This document shows positions 37,957-46,098 of a DNA stretch of 64,000 bases, piece after piece. The DNA is from Singulisphaera acidiphila DSM 18658. Its GTDB lineage: Bacteria > Planctomycetota > Planctomycetia > Isosphaerales > Isosphaeraceae. The DNA is taken from positions 2,294,001 through 2,358,000 of the forward strand of contig NC_019892.1 in NCBI RefSeq assembly GCF_000242455.2, in the 5' to 3' direction. Each line of letters starts with the position of its first letter. Position 1 is the first letter of the stretch. The notes beneath the pieces were generated by a model, which was given only the letters and a program-made list of their open reading frames with translations, was not told the origin of the DNA and made no database searches. The translations under genes and the position numbers were made by a program.

Positions 37957-38633
37957 GGGGTCCCCGACTTCATGGCGGCCTCGAACCGCGTTTGCATCTC
38001 TTCCGGGCTCAGGTCTTCGACACGGGTGGCGATGTGCCAGACATGGCCGAACGGATCTTCAAACCCGCCGGAGCGCTCCCCGTAGAATTGATTGGCCACC
38101 GGTCTTGTCAACGTCGCTCCCGCCTTGACCGCGCGATCGACAAACGCGTCGACATCTTCAACATAGAGATGAAGGGATACCGGTGATCCGCCAATCGTCA
38201 TCGGGCTTTTGAATCCCATCTCGGGAAACTCGTCAGCCAGCATGATCGGCGAACCGTTGATTCTGATCTCGGCGTGCATGACCTTGCCGCTCGGGTCGGC
38301 CAGTCGCATCGCTTCGGTTGCTCCCAACGCATCCAAGTAGAACGCGATCGCCTTTGCCGCATCATTGAGGATCAGGTAAGGAGTAACCGTCGTATACTCT
38401 TTGGGAATCGGCTGGACCGACATCCGTGTCTCCTCTTCTGAATTCGAGAACCCGAATCTTCAACGAGAACATGAGCACCGCGCTTATACCCTCGCATCCA
38501 GTGGACGGCAAGAGCGACCGAACGACCTTGTCTCCCATTTTGAAAACACGCATATTTTCAACTGATTCCTGAAGATGGGTGCCGGGAAGTAGCGATTTCC
38601 CGTGGTCAGCGTGGTGAGTCGCCAACGCACGGC
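37901..38633. repeat. Direct repeat, intact copy (left edge of accessory island)
   Basis: This segment recurs at 42363-42955 in the same orientation. Over 37929-38142 I count four substitutions and no indel relative to the second copy; further right the similarity is lower and the second copy lacks bases matching 38143-38276. It spans the last codons of the zinc-ribbon gene, the whole VOC gene and about 200 bases upstream of it. Confidence 0.9.
37950..38423 (-). CDS. VOC-family (PhnB/glyoxalase-like) protein
   Basis: 157 aa. Start TTVTPYLILNDAAKAIAFYL and the closing GGFEDPFGHVWHIATRVEDL are characteristic of the PhnB/YdcJ-like VOC subfamily, with metal-ligand candidates His and Glu in VMHAEIRI and WHI. 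Probably a small metal-dependent dioxygenase or glyoxalase-like enzyme, or an antibiotic-resistance-type binder; many of these have no known substrate. Overlaps the membrane protein end to end by 7 bases. A dead copy lies at 42412-42751. Confidence 0.88.
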   Translation of the reverse strand: MSVQPIPKEYTTVTPYLILNDAAKAIAFYLDALGATEAMRLADPSGKVMHAEIRINGSPIMLADEFPEMGFKSPMTIGGSPVSLHLYVEDVDAFVDRAVKAGATLTRPVANQFYGERSGGFEDPFGHVWHIATRVEDLSPEEMQTRFEAAMKSGTPQ

Positions 38634-38795
38634 TGTTAACTTCCCCGGTAAATGTCACTCCTTCTTGCCCGCGATTTGTCACCCTTGGTAGATGGCGGAG
38701 AGAATTACCATATGCGTTCGGTGAACCGCGTCTTTTCCGGCACCTGATCGTTGCTGATGATGGGGCGGGCTCGTCCTCATCACGGAGCATTGGTC
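38424..38795. other. Upstream of VOC gene, no gene
   Basis: About 370 bases without a gene. Its first ~210 bases belong to the duplicated segment; from 38634 to 38795 the sequence leads into the transposase fragment and looks like insertion-element end material. No terminal inverted repeats identified. Confidence 0.5.
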
Positions 38796-38873
38796 ATGGC
38801 GAGGCAACGGTCGGACGCCGCGGAATGGTCCGTCCTGATCGACGAATGGAGGCGGAGCGCCGGCGTTCTGTAA
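38796..38873 (+). pseudogene. IS66-type TnpA-like accessory ORF fragment
   Basis: ATG 38796 opens a 25-codon frame with the start typical of IS66-associated TnpA-like proteins: MARQRSDAAEWSVLIDEWRR, followed by SAG. It ends in TAA 38871-38873 long before the HTH region of such proteins. Probably a decayed fragment of an IS66 element. Confidence 0.45.
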
Positions 38874-38898
38874 GTCGCGAGCACGGCGTGGTGCCCCG

Positions 38899-39228
38899 GT
38901 GGCGACGGCTGAGCGCCTGACCCCGCCGCCCGCGTTCCTGCCGGTCCGTCGCGCCGAGGTCACTGCCCCGACGCCTACGACGGGCCGGGCGATGACCGGC
39001 ATGCTTGCGGTCTTCGCGGAATTCGAGCGGAAGATCTTGCGGGAGCGGGGCAGAGCCGGGATCGCCCAGGCCCGGAAGGAGGGCCGACCCCTCGGTCGGC
39101 CGCGGACCGCATCGCTGAAGGCTGACCACGTTCTACGGCTCAAGGCTGAGCGGGTGAGTCACTCGGAGATTGCCCGGCGGCTCGGGATCGGCCGGACCTC
39201 GGTGCGACGCAGCCTGGCCGCCGGCTGA
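38899..39228 (+). pseudogene. Truncated serine recombinase (resolvase/invertase)
   Basis: 109 codons. Residues ~25-109 correspond to the C-terminal part of a resolvase: TTGRAMTGMLAVFAEFERK (long helix), AQARKEGRPLGRPR, and an HTH_7-type helix-turn-helix (HSEIARRLGIGRTSVRRSL). The N-terminal catalytic domain with the active Ser and Arg is missing; the first ~24 residues do not match the family. No recombination activity expected. Evidence of a former mobile element in this island. Confidence 0.75.
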
Positions 39229-39452
39229 CGACCAGTTGGTGCTGTACCCAGGCCGCCCGGGTGTCAAGAACGGCCTTCACCGTACGCTTAGGGTAAGCCA
39301 GCAAACGGATCTCCCGGACATCGCTTGACCCCCAGGCGGGGCCAGCCTGCCAGGCCCCGGCTACCGCTCGCAAATCTTCCAACACCGATTGACGGACCAT
39401 CGACTCGACGGTAAATTGCCTTTTGGCTATACAACTGCAAGGTTATGAATCG

Positions 39453-39785
39453 ATGGTAACTGCAACGCTCGACTCCACGTTTGCGGCCCTGGCCGACCCG
39501 ACCCGTCGGGCGATCCTCGCCCGGCTGGCCAAGGGCGAGGCCACGGTTAATGAATTGGTCGCCCCATTCAAGCTGAGCCAGCCTGCTATCTCCAAGCACC
39601 TCAAGGTGTTGGAGAAAGCAGGCCTGATCACCCGGGGCCGAAACGCTCAGAAGCGGCCGTGCCGGATAGCGGCCGAACCGCTCGCCGAGGCCAACGGATG
39701 GCTGGAGGGCTACCGGAAGATCTGGGAAGCCAACTTCGACCGCCTCGACAACCTTTTGGATGAGCTAAAACCCAAGAAACCCTAG
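39453..39785 (+). CDS. ArsR-family transcription regulator
   Basis: 110 aa winged helix: FAALADPTRRAILARLAKG, then recognition helix LSQPAISKHLKVLEKAGLI. No metal-binding Cys pair of the ArsR type, as usual for the subgroup paired with SRPBCC proteins. ATG 39453 is chosen because the fold begins right after; an upstream in-frame start at 39423 has no ribosome site. Followed 12 bases later by an SRPBCC gene it probably co-regulates. Confidence 0.92.
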   Translation: MVTATLDSTFAALADPTRRAILARLAKGEATVNELVAPFKLSQPAISKHLKVLEKAGLITRGRNAQKRPCRIAAEPLAEANGWLEGYRKIWEANFDRLDNLLDELKPKKP

Positions 39786-39797
39786 AGGAATCTGCCG

Positions 39798-40286
39798 ATG
39801 CAAAATGCGATGAAGGTCACGACGCCGACCGACCGCGAGATCGTCATCACCCGCGAGTTCAACGCCCCACGCGAACTCGTCTGGGACACGATGTCCAAGC
39901 CCGAATTGCTGAAGAGGTGGGTGCTCGGGCCGCCCGGCTGGGAGATGACGGTCTGCGAGGAGGACGCCCGCGTCGGCGGAAAGTTCCGCTGGGCCTGGAG
40001 CGGCCCGGAGGGTGTCTCGATGTCGATGCACGGCGTCTACCGGGAGGTCTCCCCGCCCGAACGATGCGTCCGCACCGAGGTGTTCGACATGGGGTGCGTC
40101 CCCGGCGGAGGAGAGCAACTGGCGACGCTCGTCCTCGCCGAACTGGGCGAGAGGACGGCGCTGACGATCACCCTTCTCTACGATTCGAAGGAAGCCCGCG
40201 ACGGGGCCGTCGCTTCAGGGATGGAGCAAGGGATGGCCGCTGGCTACGAGCGGCTGGACGAGATCCTCGAAGGTGCCGCGGTCTGA
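39798..40286 (+). CDS. SRPBCC/AHSA1-domain protein
   Basis: 162 aa with the START-like fold: REIVITREFNAPRELVWDTM, LLKRWVLGPPGWEM, GGKFRWAWSGPEG and a C-terminal long helix (EQGMAAGYERLDEILE). AHSA1-type proteins bind hydrophobic ligands in a groove. Immediately follows an ArsR gene, the standard pair, suggesting ligand- or stress-linked regulation. Stop lies 70 bases before the next start. Confidence 0.92.
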   Translation: MQNAMKVTTPTDREIVITREFNAPRELVWDTMSKPELLKRWVLGPPGWEMTVCEEDARVGGKFRWAWSGPEGVSMSMHGVYREVSPPERCVRTEVFDMGCVPGGGEQLATLVLAELGERTALTITLLYDSKEARDGAVASGMEQGMAAGYERLDEILEGAAV

Positions 40287-40356
40287 TGCGAAGGGGGAGC
40301 GGGATCGACTCGCTCCCCTCCGGCTTGAAACTCACGTCCCCAATAAGGAGTTCCTC

Positions 40357-40821
40357 GTGCTCGACACGCCGCAGATCACGGAAACCGCCGATCAGTTGAC
40401 CGCCTTCATCCCCTTGGTCGTCCCCCGGGCCGAAATTCAGGTGGTGATGGGGCCGAGCATCCGCGAGGTGTACGCCGCTCTCTCCGCCCAGGGGATCGCT
40501 CCGGACGGGCCGTGGTTCACCCACCACCGGCGGAGGCCCAAGGAGACTTTCGACTTCGACGTCTGCGTGCCTGTCGCCACGCCAGTGGCCGCAGCGGGGC
40601 GGGTGAAGCCGGGCCTGCTTCCCGCCGCTCGGGTGGCCCGGACGGTCTACAGCGGGCCCTACGAGGGGCTAGGGGCCGCCTGGGGCGAGTTCTACGCCTG
40701 GGTCTCGGCCAATGGGCTCACGCCGCGGGCAGACCTGTGGGAGCGATACGTCGTCGGCCCGGAGTCGGGTACTGATTCGAACGCTTATCGGACAGAGCTA
40801 AACTGCCCGTTGGTCGGTTAA
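40357..40821 (+). CDS. GyrI-like effector-binding domain protein
   Basis: 154 aa. Bacterial transcription activator effector-binding fold: ITETADQLTAFIPLVVP, two repeats of the beta-alpha-beta type with VARTVYSGPYEGLGAAW and the ending PESGTDSNAYRTELNCPL. Stand-alone GyrI-like proteins bind small molecules and can inhibit gyrase or hydrolyse cyclopropanoid toxins. GTG 40357 with AAGGAG 6 bases upstream is preferred; the frame is open to 40273 inside the previous gene. Likely third gene of the ArsR operon. Confidence 0.88.
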   Translation: MLDTPQITETADQLTAFIPLVVPRAEIQVVMGPSIREVYAALSAQGIAPDGPWFTHHRRRPKETFDFDVCVPVATPVAAAGRVKPGLLPAARVARTVYSGPYEGLGAAWGEFYAWVSANGLTPRADLWERYVVGPESGTDSNAYRTELNCPLVG

Positions 40822-41045
40822 GGGCCCGAAAAACAATAATCGTTACACATAGCCGCTCACGGGCGGATCAGCACAGGTTGACAATGGCAAGAGTGAGATA
40901 GGAGTGCAGGAAAGGGGTTACTCGCAAGATGGGCCTGGAAGCACTGCGTCAAGTACTCCAGGACATTCCTCCCCTGCTGACGGCGCGTGGCCGCCACAGC
41001 GGCAACCCCAACCCGATCCCCGGGGTGGACGTCACGACCTCCCGC

Positions 41046-41795
41046 TCAGATCTGCGCCATCCCGCCGTCGACGAACAGTTCGATGCCCGTCACGTAGCTG
41101 CTGTCGTCGGATGCAAGGAACAATGCGACGTTCGCGATCTCGTCGGAGGTGCCCATGCGTCCGAGCGGCACCTGTGCAGCGAGGTCAGCCTTGACCTGCT
41201 TGAGTTCTTCCTCCGTCGAAGCCAGTCCGCTTAGGATCGGCGTATCGATCGGGCCCGGGCTGAGGGTGTTGATGCGGATCTTGCGGCCTTTCAGGTCGAC
41301 CGTCCAGCTTCGGGCAAACGATCGCACGGCGGCCTTGCTGGCGCTGTAGACGCTGAAAGCCGGCATCCCCTTGATCGAGGCGATCGAGGCGTTCAGGATG
41401 ATCGATCCGCCGTCCTGGAACAGGGGCAGCGCCTTCTGAACCGTGAAGAGTAATCCCCTGACGTTGATGTTGAAGACCTTGTCGAATTGTTCCTCGGTGA
41501 TCGACCCGAGCGGGGCGAGTTCGCCCACCCCGGCGTTGGCGAACAAAACGTCGACGCGTCCCTTCTGCTCCTTCACCGTGGCGTAGAGTCTGTCGAGGTC
41601 GGCCAGGTTGGAGACGTCGCCCTGCACGCCGGTGACGTTCTTCCCGATGAGGTCGACCGCCTTGTCGAGCTCGGCCTGGCGGCGGCCTGTGATAAAGACA
41701 TAAGCCCCTTCGGAGACAAACCTCTGGGCAGTGGCCAGGCCCATGCCGCTATTGCCCCCGGTGATTACTGCGACTTTGTTGTCGAGCTTCCCCAT
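41046..41795 (-). CDS. SDR-family oxidoreductase (HxlR-linked)
   Basis: 249 aa. Rossmann motif [24 protein letters not shown], catalytic [20 protein letters not shown] with Tyr-x-x-x-Lys, and a typical end [15 protein letters not shown]. Arg in ITGRRQ after strand 2 points to NADP. ATG 41795 follows GAGGGTGG; the longer frame to 42107 overlaps the divergent HxlR gene. Divergent HxlR regulators commonly control such quinone or aldehyde reductases. Confidence 0.93.
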   Translation of the reverse strand: MGKLDNKVAVITGGNSGMGLATAQRFVSEGAYVFITGRRQAELDKAVDLIGKNVTGVQGDVSNLADLDRLYATVKEQKGRVDVLFANAGVGELAPLGSITEEQFDKVFNINVRGLLFTVQKALPLFQDGGSIILNASIASIKGMPAFSVYSASKAAVRSFARSWTVDLKGRKIRINTLSPGPIDTPILSGLASTEEELKQVKADLAAQVPLGRMGTSDEIANVALFLASDDSSYVTGIELFVDGGMAQI

Positions 41796-41864
41796 CGAAC
41801 CACCCTCATTTCTGGTGAAAGGTCGGAACGGGGAGTATGTTAGGGAAGGCTTTCTGTGGGGCAA

Positions 41865-41886
41865 GTACGCACCTTTTCGTAAGTGC
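41865..41886. promoter_or_regulatory. Candidate HxlR operator
   Basis: GTACGCAC, 6 bases (CTTTTC), GTAAGTGC form an imperfect inverted repeat (5 of 8 pairs), like known HxlR sites with GTAC-type half-sites. It lies in the 112-base gap between divergent SDR and HxlR genes, 21 bases before the HxlR start. Confidence 0.4.
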
Positions 41887-41907
41887 CTGGCGATCGGGGG
41901 GAAATCG

Positions 41908-42249
41908 ATGCGGAGACAAGCGTATGGATGTGGCCTCGAGGCTGCGCTGGACATCGTTGGCGGGAAGTGGAAGCCGATTGTGCTCTGGCATCTGACGCCC
42001 GGGCCCCGCCGCTTCGGCGAGTTGCGGAGGCTGGTGACTGGTATTAGCGAGAAGATGCTGATCCAGCAGCTCCGCGAGATGGCGGCGGACGGGATCGTCG
42101 CCCGCAAGGACTATCAGGAGGTTCCGCCACGCGTCGAGTATGCGCTGACCCTGTTTGGTGTTTCGCTCTCGGAGGCCTTGCGACCGCTCTGTGACTGGGG
42201 CCGGGAGCATATGCGTCGCATCGAGGAAGCGAAAGCCGAGGCTGGATGA
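41908..42249 (+). CDS. HxlR-family transcription regulator
   Basis: 113 aa winged helix: [40 protein letters not shown] (recognition helix), [10 protein letters not shown] wing. A Cys near the N-terminus (Cys8) matches the redox or electrophile-sensing Cys of the family. ATG 41908 with GGGGGGAA before it. Divergent from the SDR gene, which it probably controls, likely in response to reactive aldehydes or quinones. Confidence 0.92.
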   Translation: MRRQAYGCGLEAALDIVGGKWKPIVLWHLTPGPRRFGELRRLVTGISEKMLIQQLREMAADGIVARKDYQEVPPRVEYALTLFGVSLSEALRPLCDWGREHMRRIEEAKAEAG

Positions 42250-42362
42250 ACCGCTCGTGATTGCGCCTTCGTCCTTTCGGCTCGGCCTTTGGGTGGCGAA
42301 CCTCAAGGGTTCAAGGGGACACGAACGGATCGGAGCCAAATTACGAATGCTTGGGTTGCGCC

Positions 42363-42955
42363 CGGCCCCCTCGTCCCGCACTGGGGCGATGCTGCAAGAT
42401 TGGCTCCAACGTCACTGAGGGGCCCCCGACTTCATGGCGGCCTCGAACCGCGTTTGCATCTCTTCCGGGCTCAGGTCTTCGACACGGGTGACGATGTGCC
42501 AGACATGGCCGAACGGATCTTCAAACCCGCCGGAGCGTTCCCCGTAGAATTGATTGGCCACCGGTCTTGTCAACGTCGCTCCCGCCTCGACCGCGCGATC
42601 GACACATGACCTTGCCGCTCGGGTCGGCCAGTCACATCGCTTCGGTTGCTCCCAACGCCTCCAAGTAGAACGCGATCGCCTTTGTCGTATCATTGAGGAT
42701 CAGGTAAGGAGTGACCGTCGTATACCCTTCGGGAATCGGCTGGACCGACTTCCGTGTCTCCTCTTCAGAATTTCGAATCTTTAACCGGAACAATGAGCAC
42801 CGCGCTGATACTTTTGCATCCAGTGGACGACAAGAGCGACCGAACGAACTTGTCTCCCCCTTTTGAAAACAGGCACATTTTCAACTGATCCTCGAAATAG
42901 ATGCCGGAAGGTAGCGATTTCCCGTGGTCAGCGTGGTGAGTCGCCAACGCACGGC
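42363..42955. repeat. Direct repeat, decayed copy (right edge of accessory island)
   Basis: Second copy of 37901-38633 in the same orientation. It starts with codons equal to the tail of the zinc-ribbon gene (MLQDWLQRH, 42391-42418) without the body of that gene. Junction 42604/42605 marks loss of 134 bases; further small indels and substitutions accumulate to the right. Confidence 0.9.
42412..42751 (-). pseudogene. VOC-family pseudogene
   Basis: Minus-strand copy of the gene at 37950-38423. The 5' portion and the 3' portion align but 134 bases are missing between them (not a multiple of three), and the triplet at 42749-42751, ATG in the intact copy, reads AAG. The C-terminal 75 or so codons (ending EEMQTRFEAAMKSGAPQ) are almost unchanged. 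Cannot make the VOC protein. Confidence 0.9.
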
Positions 42956-43033
42956 CTCGATCCAACTCCGGTTCAAAGGTGTATTTTGGACTGAGGGGTT
43001 AAGCGACTGTGGTGGCGAGAACGGAGGACAAAA

Positions 43034-43405
43034 GTGATTCGCATCTCGATCCTCGGCTTGATGATTCTGGTAGTCCTCTGTGCTTTGATCCTCGGACTCT
43101 TCGTACGGCTCCATGAAGAAGCGTTCTTCTATATCACCGGACCGCTGTTGGGTGCGATGCTCGCCGCGCTGACCTGCCGGCGTGATCGATCCGCTCTGAT
43201 CACGGGCGGCGGTGTCGGTGGAATCTGCCAGGGGATTCTCGCCGTCCTGGTCTTGAAGCGGGGCTACATCTTCCCGGATGTCGCCATGGTCACCGGATTC
43301 CTTTTCCTGGCGACCTTGGCGGTACATCTGCTCTTAGGTCTCGCCTTCGGAACCTTCCTCTACCTTTCGCTTCGTTGGGCACGCCCAGGGGTGGTGAGGG
43401 CGTGA
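43034..43405 (+). CDS. Small membrane protein, unknown
   Basis: 123 aa with three or four membrane helices (ILGLMILVVLCALILGLFV, FYITGPLLGAMLAALT, and two near the end). GTG 43034 with GGAGGA 7 bases upstream. No family recognised. Located just outside the right repeat, so it may belong to the chromosome backbone. Confidence 0.6.
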   Translation: MIRISILGLMILVVLCALILGLFVRLHEEAFFYITGPLLGAMLAALTCRRDRSALITGGGVGGICQGILAVLVLKRGYIFPDVAMVTGFLFLATLAVHLLLGLAFGTFLYLSLRWARPGVVRA

Positions 43406-43537
43406 ACGAGTTCCGAGAACCCTTTGGTCTTCAACAACGGGAAAGGGGGGAGCGAAATGCGGACGGAGGGATGATCTTTGCCTTGAGTGCCCGGCGATCG
43501 ACCGCCGATGACCCTGGGATTCGTCGTTTGATTGCCG

Positions 43538-44572
43538 TCAGGTGATTTCAGGGCGGAGGAACCAATCGAGCCACTGATACGATCGTTCCTGGGCCACGGC
43601 CGGGAAGGCGTGCCCTTGGCGGTGGTTGAAGAGTCCGACGGCCTCGGCGGCACCGGTCAGTTTCCAGACGGGTCTGACGGCGTCGATGTAGGGCCAGCTC
43701 GCATCGCCATCGGCGGAGTTGCCGCCGATGAGGAGGAAGGCGCGGGGAGCAATGAGAGAGAGAACTTGCCCGTTGTCGAGGGGGAAGCCCGGGCGGCGGA
43801 TGGCCTCGCCGAGATACCAGGGGGCCTCCCAATTGGAATGGGTGAGGCCGATCCCGCCTTCACTCGAGACAGTAGCGCGGATCCTGGGATCGAAGGCGGC
43901 GAGGTAGAGGGCCTCCTTCGCTCCTAACGAGTGGCCGATGGCGGCGATCCGCTTGGGGTCGACGTCGTCCTGACCTGCGAGGATGTCGACTGCCCGGATC
44001 GCGTCGAAGAGCATTTTGCCCATCCCGGTCACGTCTGGATGGCGCTGATGGAGCCAATCGACGGCCTCAATCAGGCGATTGTCGTGGCTGTATTGCCAGA
44101 GGAAGCAGCGCGGGGAGAAGGTCACGTAGCCGCGACGGGCGAGATGCATGCCGATCTGCTTGTCGACGGGTCCTTCGAGACCGGCGGGCTGCCGGATCGT
44201 GTATGACACCGTCGAGTGAAGGACCACGGCGCCGGGTCTCCCTCGGTCGGGGGCTTCGGGCCGTAGGAGGTAGCCTTCGATGGGCAAGCCGGGTTCGGCT
44301 TCGTAGCGGACCAGTTGGCGGACGACCCCCTCGGACTTATCCTCTTCGAGCACGCTCAATTGGGGGCGAGCCCGAGGCGCGGCGATTGTGCCCAGGAAGG
44401 TCTTCCACCGGCCGGTGAGTTCCGCTCGGCGCTGCTCCCAGGCTTCAATCGTCGGGATCGGTTGATGCTGCGCGTCGAACAACAACGGAGCCGGTCGTAC
44501 GGCCGACTCGGGGATCAGGGCAGGCGGCTGTTGGACCTCGGCGAGCCAAGGGGGGCGAACGGGATTAGGCAT
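43538..44572 (-). CDS. Alpha/beta hydrolase (acetylxylan esterase / dienelactone hydrolase-like)
   Basis: 344 aa. Nucleophile elbow GHSLGAKEA (Ser), preceded by DVDPKRIAAI, and acid/His regions LLIGGNSADGD and NHRQGHAFP. The N-terminal ~100 residues are an added cap-like part typical of planctomycete and bacteroidete carbohydrate esterases. ATG 44572; the open frame to 44821 runs into the FIST gene. Lies 22 bases after the FIST stop, so the two are likely one operon. Substrate could be acylated sugars. Confidence 0.85.
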   Translation of the reverse strand: MPNPVRPPWLAEVQQPPALIPESAVRPAPLLFDAQHQPIPTIEAWEQRRAELTGRWKTFLGTIAAPRARPQLSVLEEDKSEGVVRQLVRYEAEPGLPIEGYLLRPEAPDRGRPGAVVLHSTVSYTIRQPAGLEGPVDKQIGMHLARRGYVTFSPRCFLWQYSHDNRLIEAVDWLHQRHPDVTGMGKMLFDAIRAVDILAGQDDVDPKRIAAIGHSLGAKEALYLAAFDPRIRATVSSEGGIGLTHSNWEAPWYLGEAIRRPGFPLDNGQVLSLIAPRAFLLIGGNSADGDASWPYIDAVRPVWKLTGAAEAVGLFNHRQGHAFPAVAQERSYQWLDWFLRPEIT

Positions 44573-44594
44573 GGGTTGAGTGTCTCGGCGGGCG

Positions 44595-45755
44595 TTAAGC
44601 GGGCGGGGAACTCGGCTCTTCGAAGAGCACCACGCTGGCCGTGTAGCCGTGGACGAAGTTCTGGCCACCGACCGGTCCGAGTTCGCCCATCGCGAAGAAG
44701 CCGGCAGCCGGGATCGCGGCGAAGACGTTTTGCAGTAGGGCCACGTCGTGGTGGGGCTGGCTGAAAAGACGAGTGCCTCGTCCGTTGCAGGTGAACAGCA
44801 AGGCGCCTCGGACGTTGGCATCGGGATGAAGCTCCCGATCTTTTTCGAGGAGAGCCCGGAGATCTTCGTTGGCCGTTTCTTCGTCGCGGACGTGGAACTG
44901 GACGGTCTGGCCGACTTTCACTCGGTCCGTGATGGCAATTCCGCCGACTTCGTCAGCGCCGAGGACGTTACGGACCAGGAAGTCGCCCCGCTGGAACGAC
45001 TCTTGGTATTCGTTGATCACACGGCCGACATGGAGTCCGTTCTGGACGCGCTGTTGGTCGCCTTTGGGGAGCGTTGCATACAGCTCGCCCAAGACCTCGA
45101 GCGCCGGGCGGCGGCCGAGTTCCCGGATCAGATTCTGCTCGGCCTTGGTGACGACGTAAGGACGGCCGATCGGGCGGCAGCCCTGGCTGACGATGGTCCG
45201 AAGGACGAGTGCCCCCTCCAGGCTGATGGCCACGGCGCCATCCTCGAAGGTTTCCCCGTCGAGGATCAGGCGATTCTGGCCCGGAACGCTCCCCCCGCTG
45301 GCCATCCCACCGATCACCCGGAGGCCCGGGAGCTCGCCATTCACCTGGAGCAAGAACGGATCTGGCGGGAATGTGAAGGGATCACCGAGGAGGAGCAGGG
45401 ACGAACCCCCGGCGGCCGGCAGGCCGGAAAAGGTGCCCTCTTCAAAGGTGAGTCGGAGTGGCTTCAAGTCCACGTTGGGCAGACGGGCCACCCAGAGGCC
45501 GAGCGCGGGGGAGCCTTCGATCTCCTGGCCATCCGCGACGATTGACTCACCGGTGCAGCCCAGCACGTGACGTCCCAGATGGCGGGATCGGATCGCCTCG
45601 GTCATCTTCTCGAGGCCGGCGGCGTGGTGGGGGGAGGCGAAGACAAGGGCCAGGTCGGCGGCTTCCCCCTCCATCAGCTCGGCCGCGCGGTCGACGACCT
45701 CCTGAATCGCCGCCTCGGTGTTCGTCGTGGTCGAAAGCGCCGAGACGCACTTCAT
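44595..45755 (-). CDS. FIST domain protein (FIST_N + FIST_C)
   Basis: 386 aa with both halves: N part with HLGRHVLGCTGESIVADGQE and GGMASGGSV, C part with RVINEYQESF, GQTVQFHVRDEETANEDL, and a G-x-x-x-x-CNGRG element (LLFTCNGRGTRLF) typical of FIST_C. FIST domains are thought to sense small ligands such as amino acids, usually joined to signalling domains; this one is free-standing and cytoplasmic. ATG 45755 has AAGGAGCC upstream. Confidence 0.9.
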   Translation of the reverse strand: MKCVSALSTTTNTEAAIQEVVDRAAELMEGEAADLALVFASPHHAAGLEKMTEAIRSRHLGRHVLGCTGESIVADGQEIEGSPALGLWVARLPNVDLKPLRLTFEEGTFSGLPAAGGSSLLLLGDPFTFPPDPFLLQVNGELPGLRVIGGMASGGSVPGQNRLILDGETFEDGAVAISLEGALVLRTIVSQGCRPIGRPYVVTKAEQNLIRELGRRPALEVLGELYATLPKGDQQRVQNGLHVGRVINEYQESFQRGDFLVRNVLGADEVGGIAITDRVKVGQTVQFHVRDEETANEDLRALLEKDRELHPDANVRGALLFTCNGRGTRLFSQPHHDVALLQNVFAAIPAAGFFAMGELGPVGGQNFVHGYTASVVLFEEPSSPPA

Positions 45756-46098
45756 GGAAAGGCTCCTTCGATATCCTCGAGGCCGGATCGCAGACAAGTT
45801 TCCTGGCGCGATGATTGTAACGTTGGAGTTTCTCAACACGATAGGTTGTGGCACCGATCGTTTCGTGTTCGATTCCTGCCGACCGAGATTCATCGCCAAG
45901 TTGTGCTTAACGTTCGCTGACCCGTCCGATACAATGTGGCGAGAAGATCACCCTAATGCCCCGACTCCGCGCACTTGACCATTGCCTGCCGCATCGTTCT
46001 TCGGAGTCAAAAGAGGAGCACCTCGGTGCAGGGGATCGAGATCCGGCGTCGCGATCCTTTCTCTCACGCTCCGACTCGGGCTTAGGGTAAGACGTCTC
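45756..46098. other. Divergent intergenic region
   Basis: About 340 bases between the FIST (minus) and SGNH (plus) genes. No gene, hairpin or RNA recognised; it should hold promoters for both directions. Confidence 0.5.

Larger units (their letters stand above)
42250..43033. other. Segment with pseudogene copy, no intact gene
   Basis: About 780 bases. 42363-42955 is the decayed second copy of the segment at 37901-38633; the rest shows no gene. It bounds the accessory island on its right side. Confidence 0.75.

Noticed and set aside
39140..39400. Minus frame with LAYPKRTVKAVLDTRAAWVQ
   Set aside because: It looks protein-like but overlaps the recombinase remnant, lacks a ribosome site and matches no family I know; perhaps another mobile-element scrap.
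40929..41234. Plus frame MGLEALRQVLQDIPPLL
   Set aside because: Its 3' half is antisense to the SDR gene; the first part is short and unmatched.
45866..45880. TTCGATTC T-loop-like sequence
   Set aside because: The flanking bases do not form a 5-bp T stem and no acceptor or anticodon arm fits; not a tRNA.
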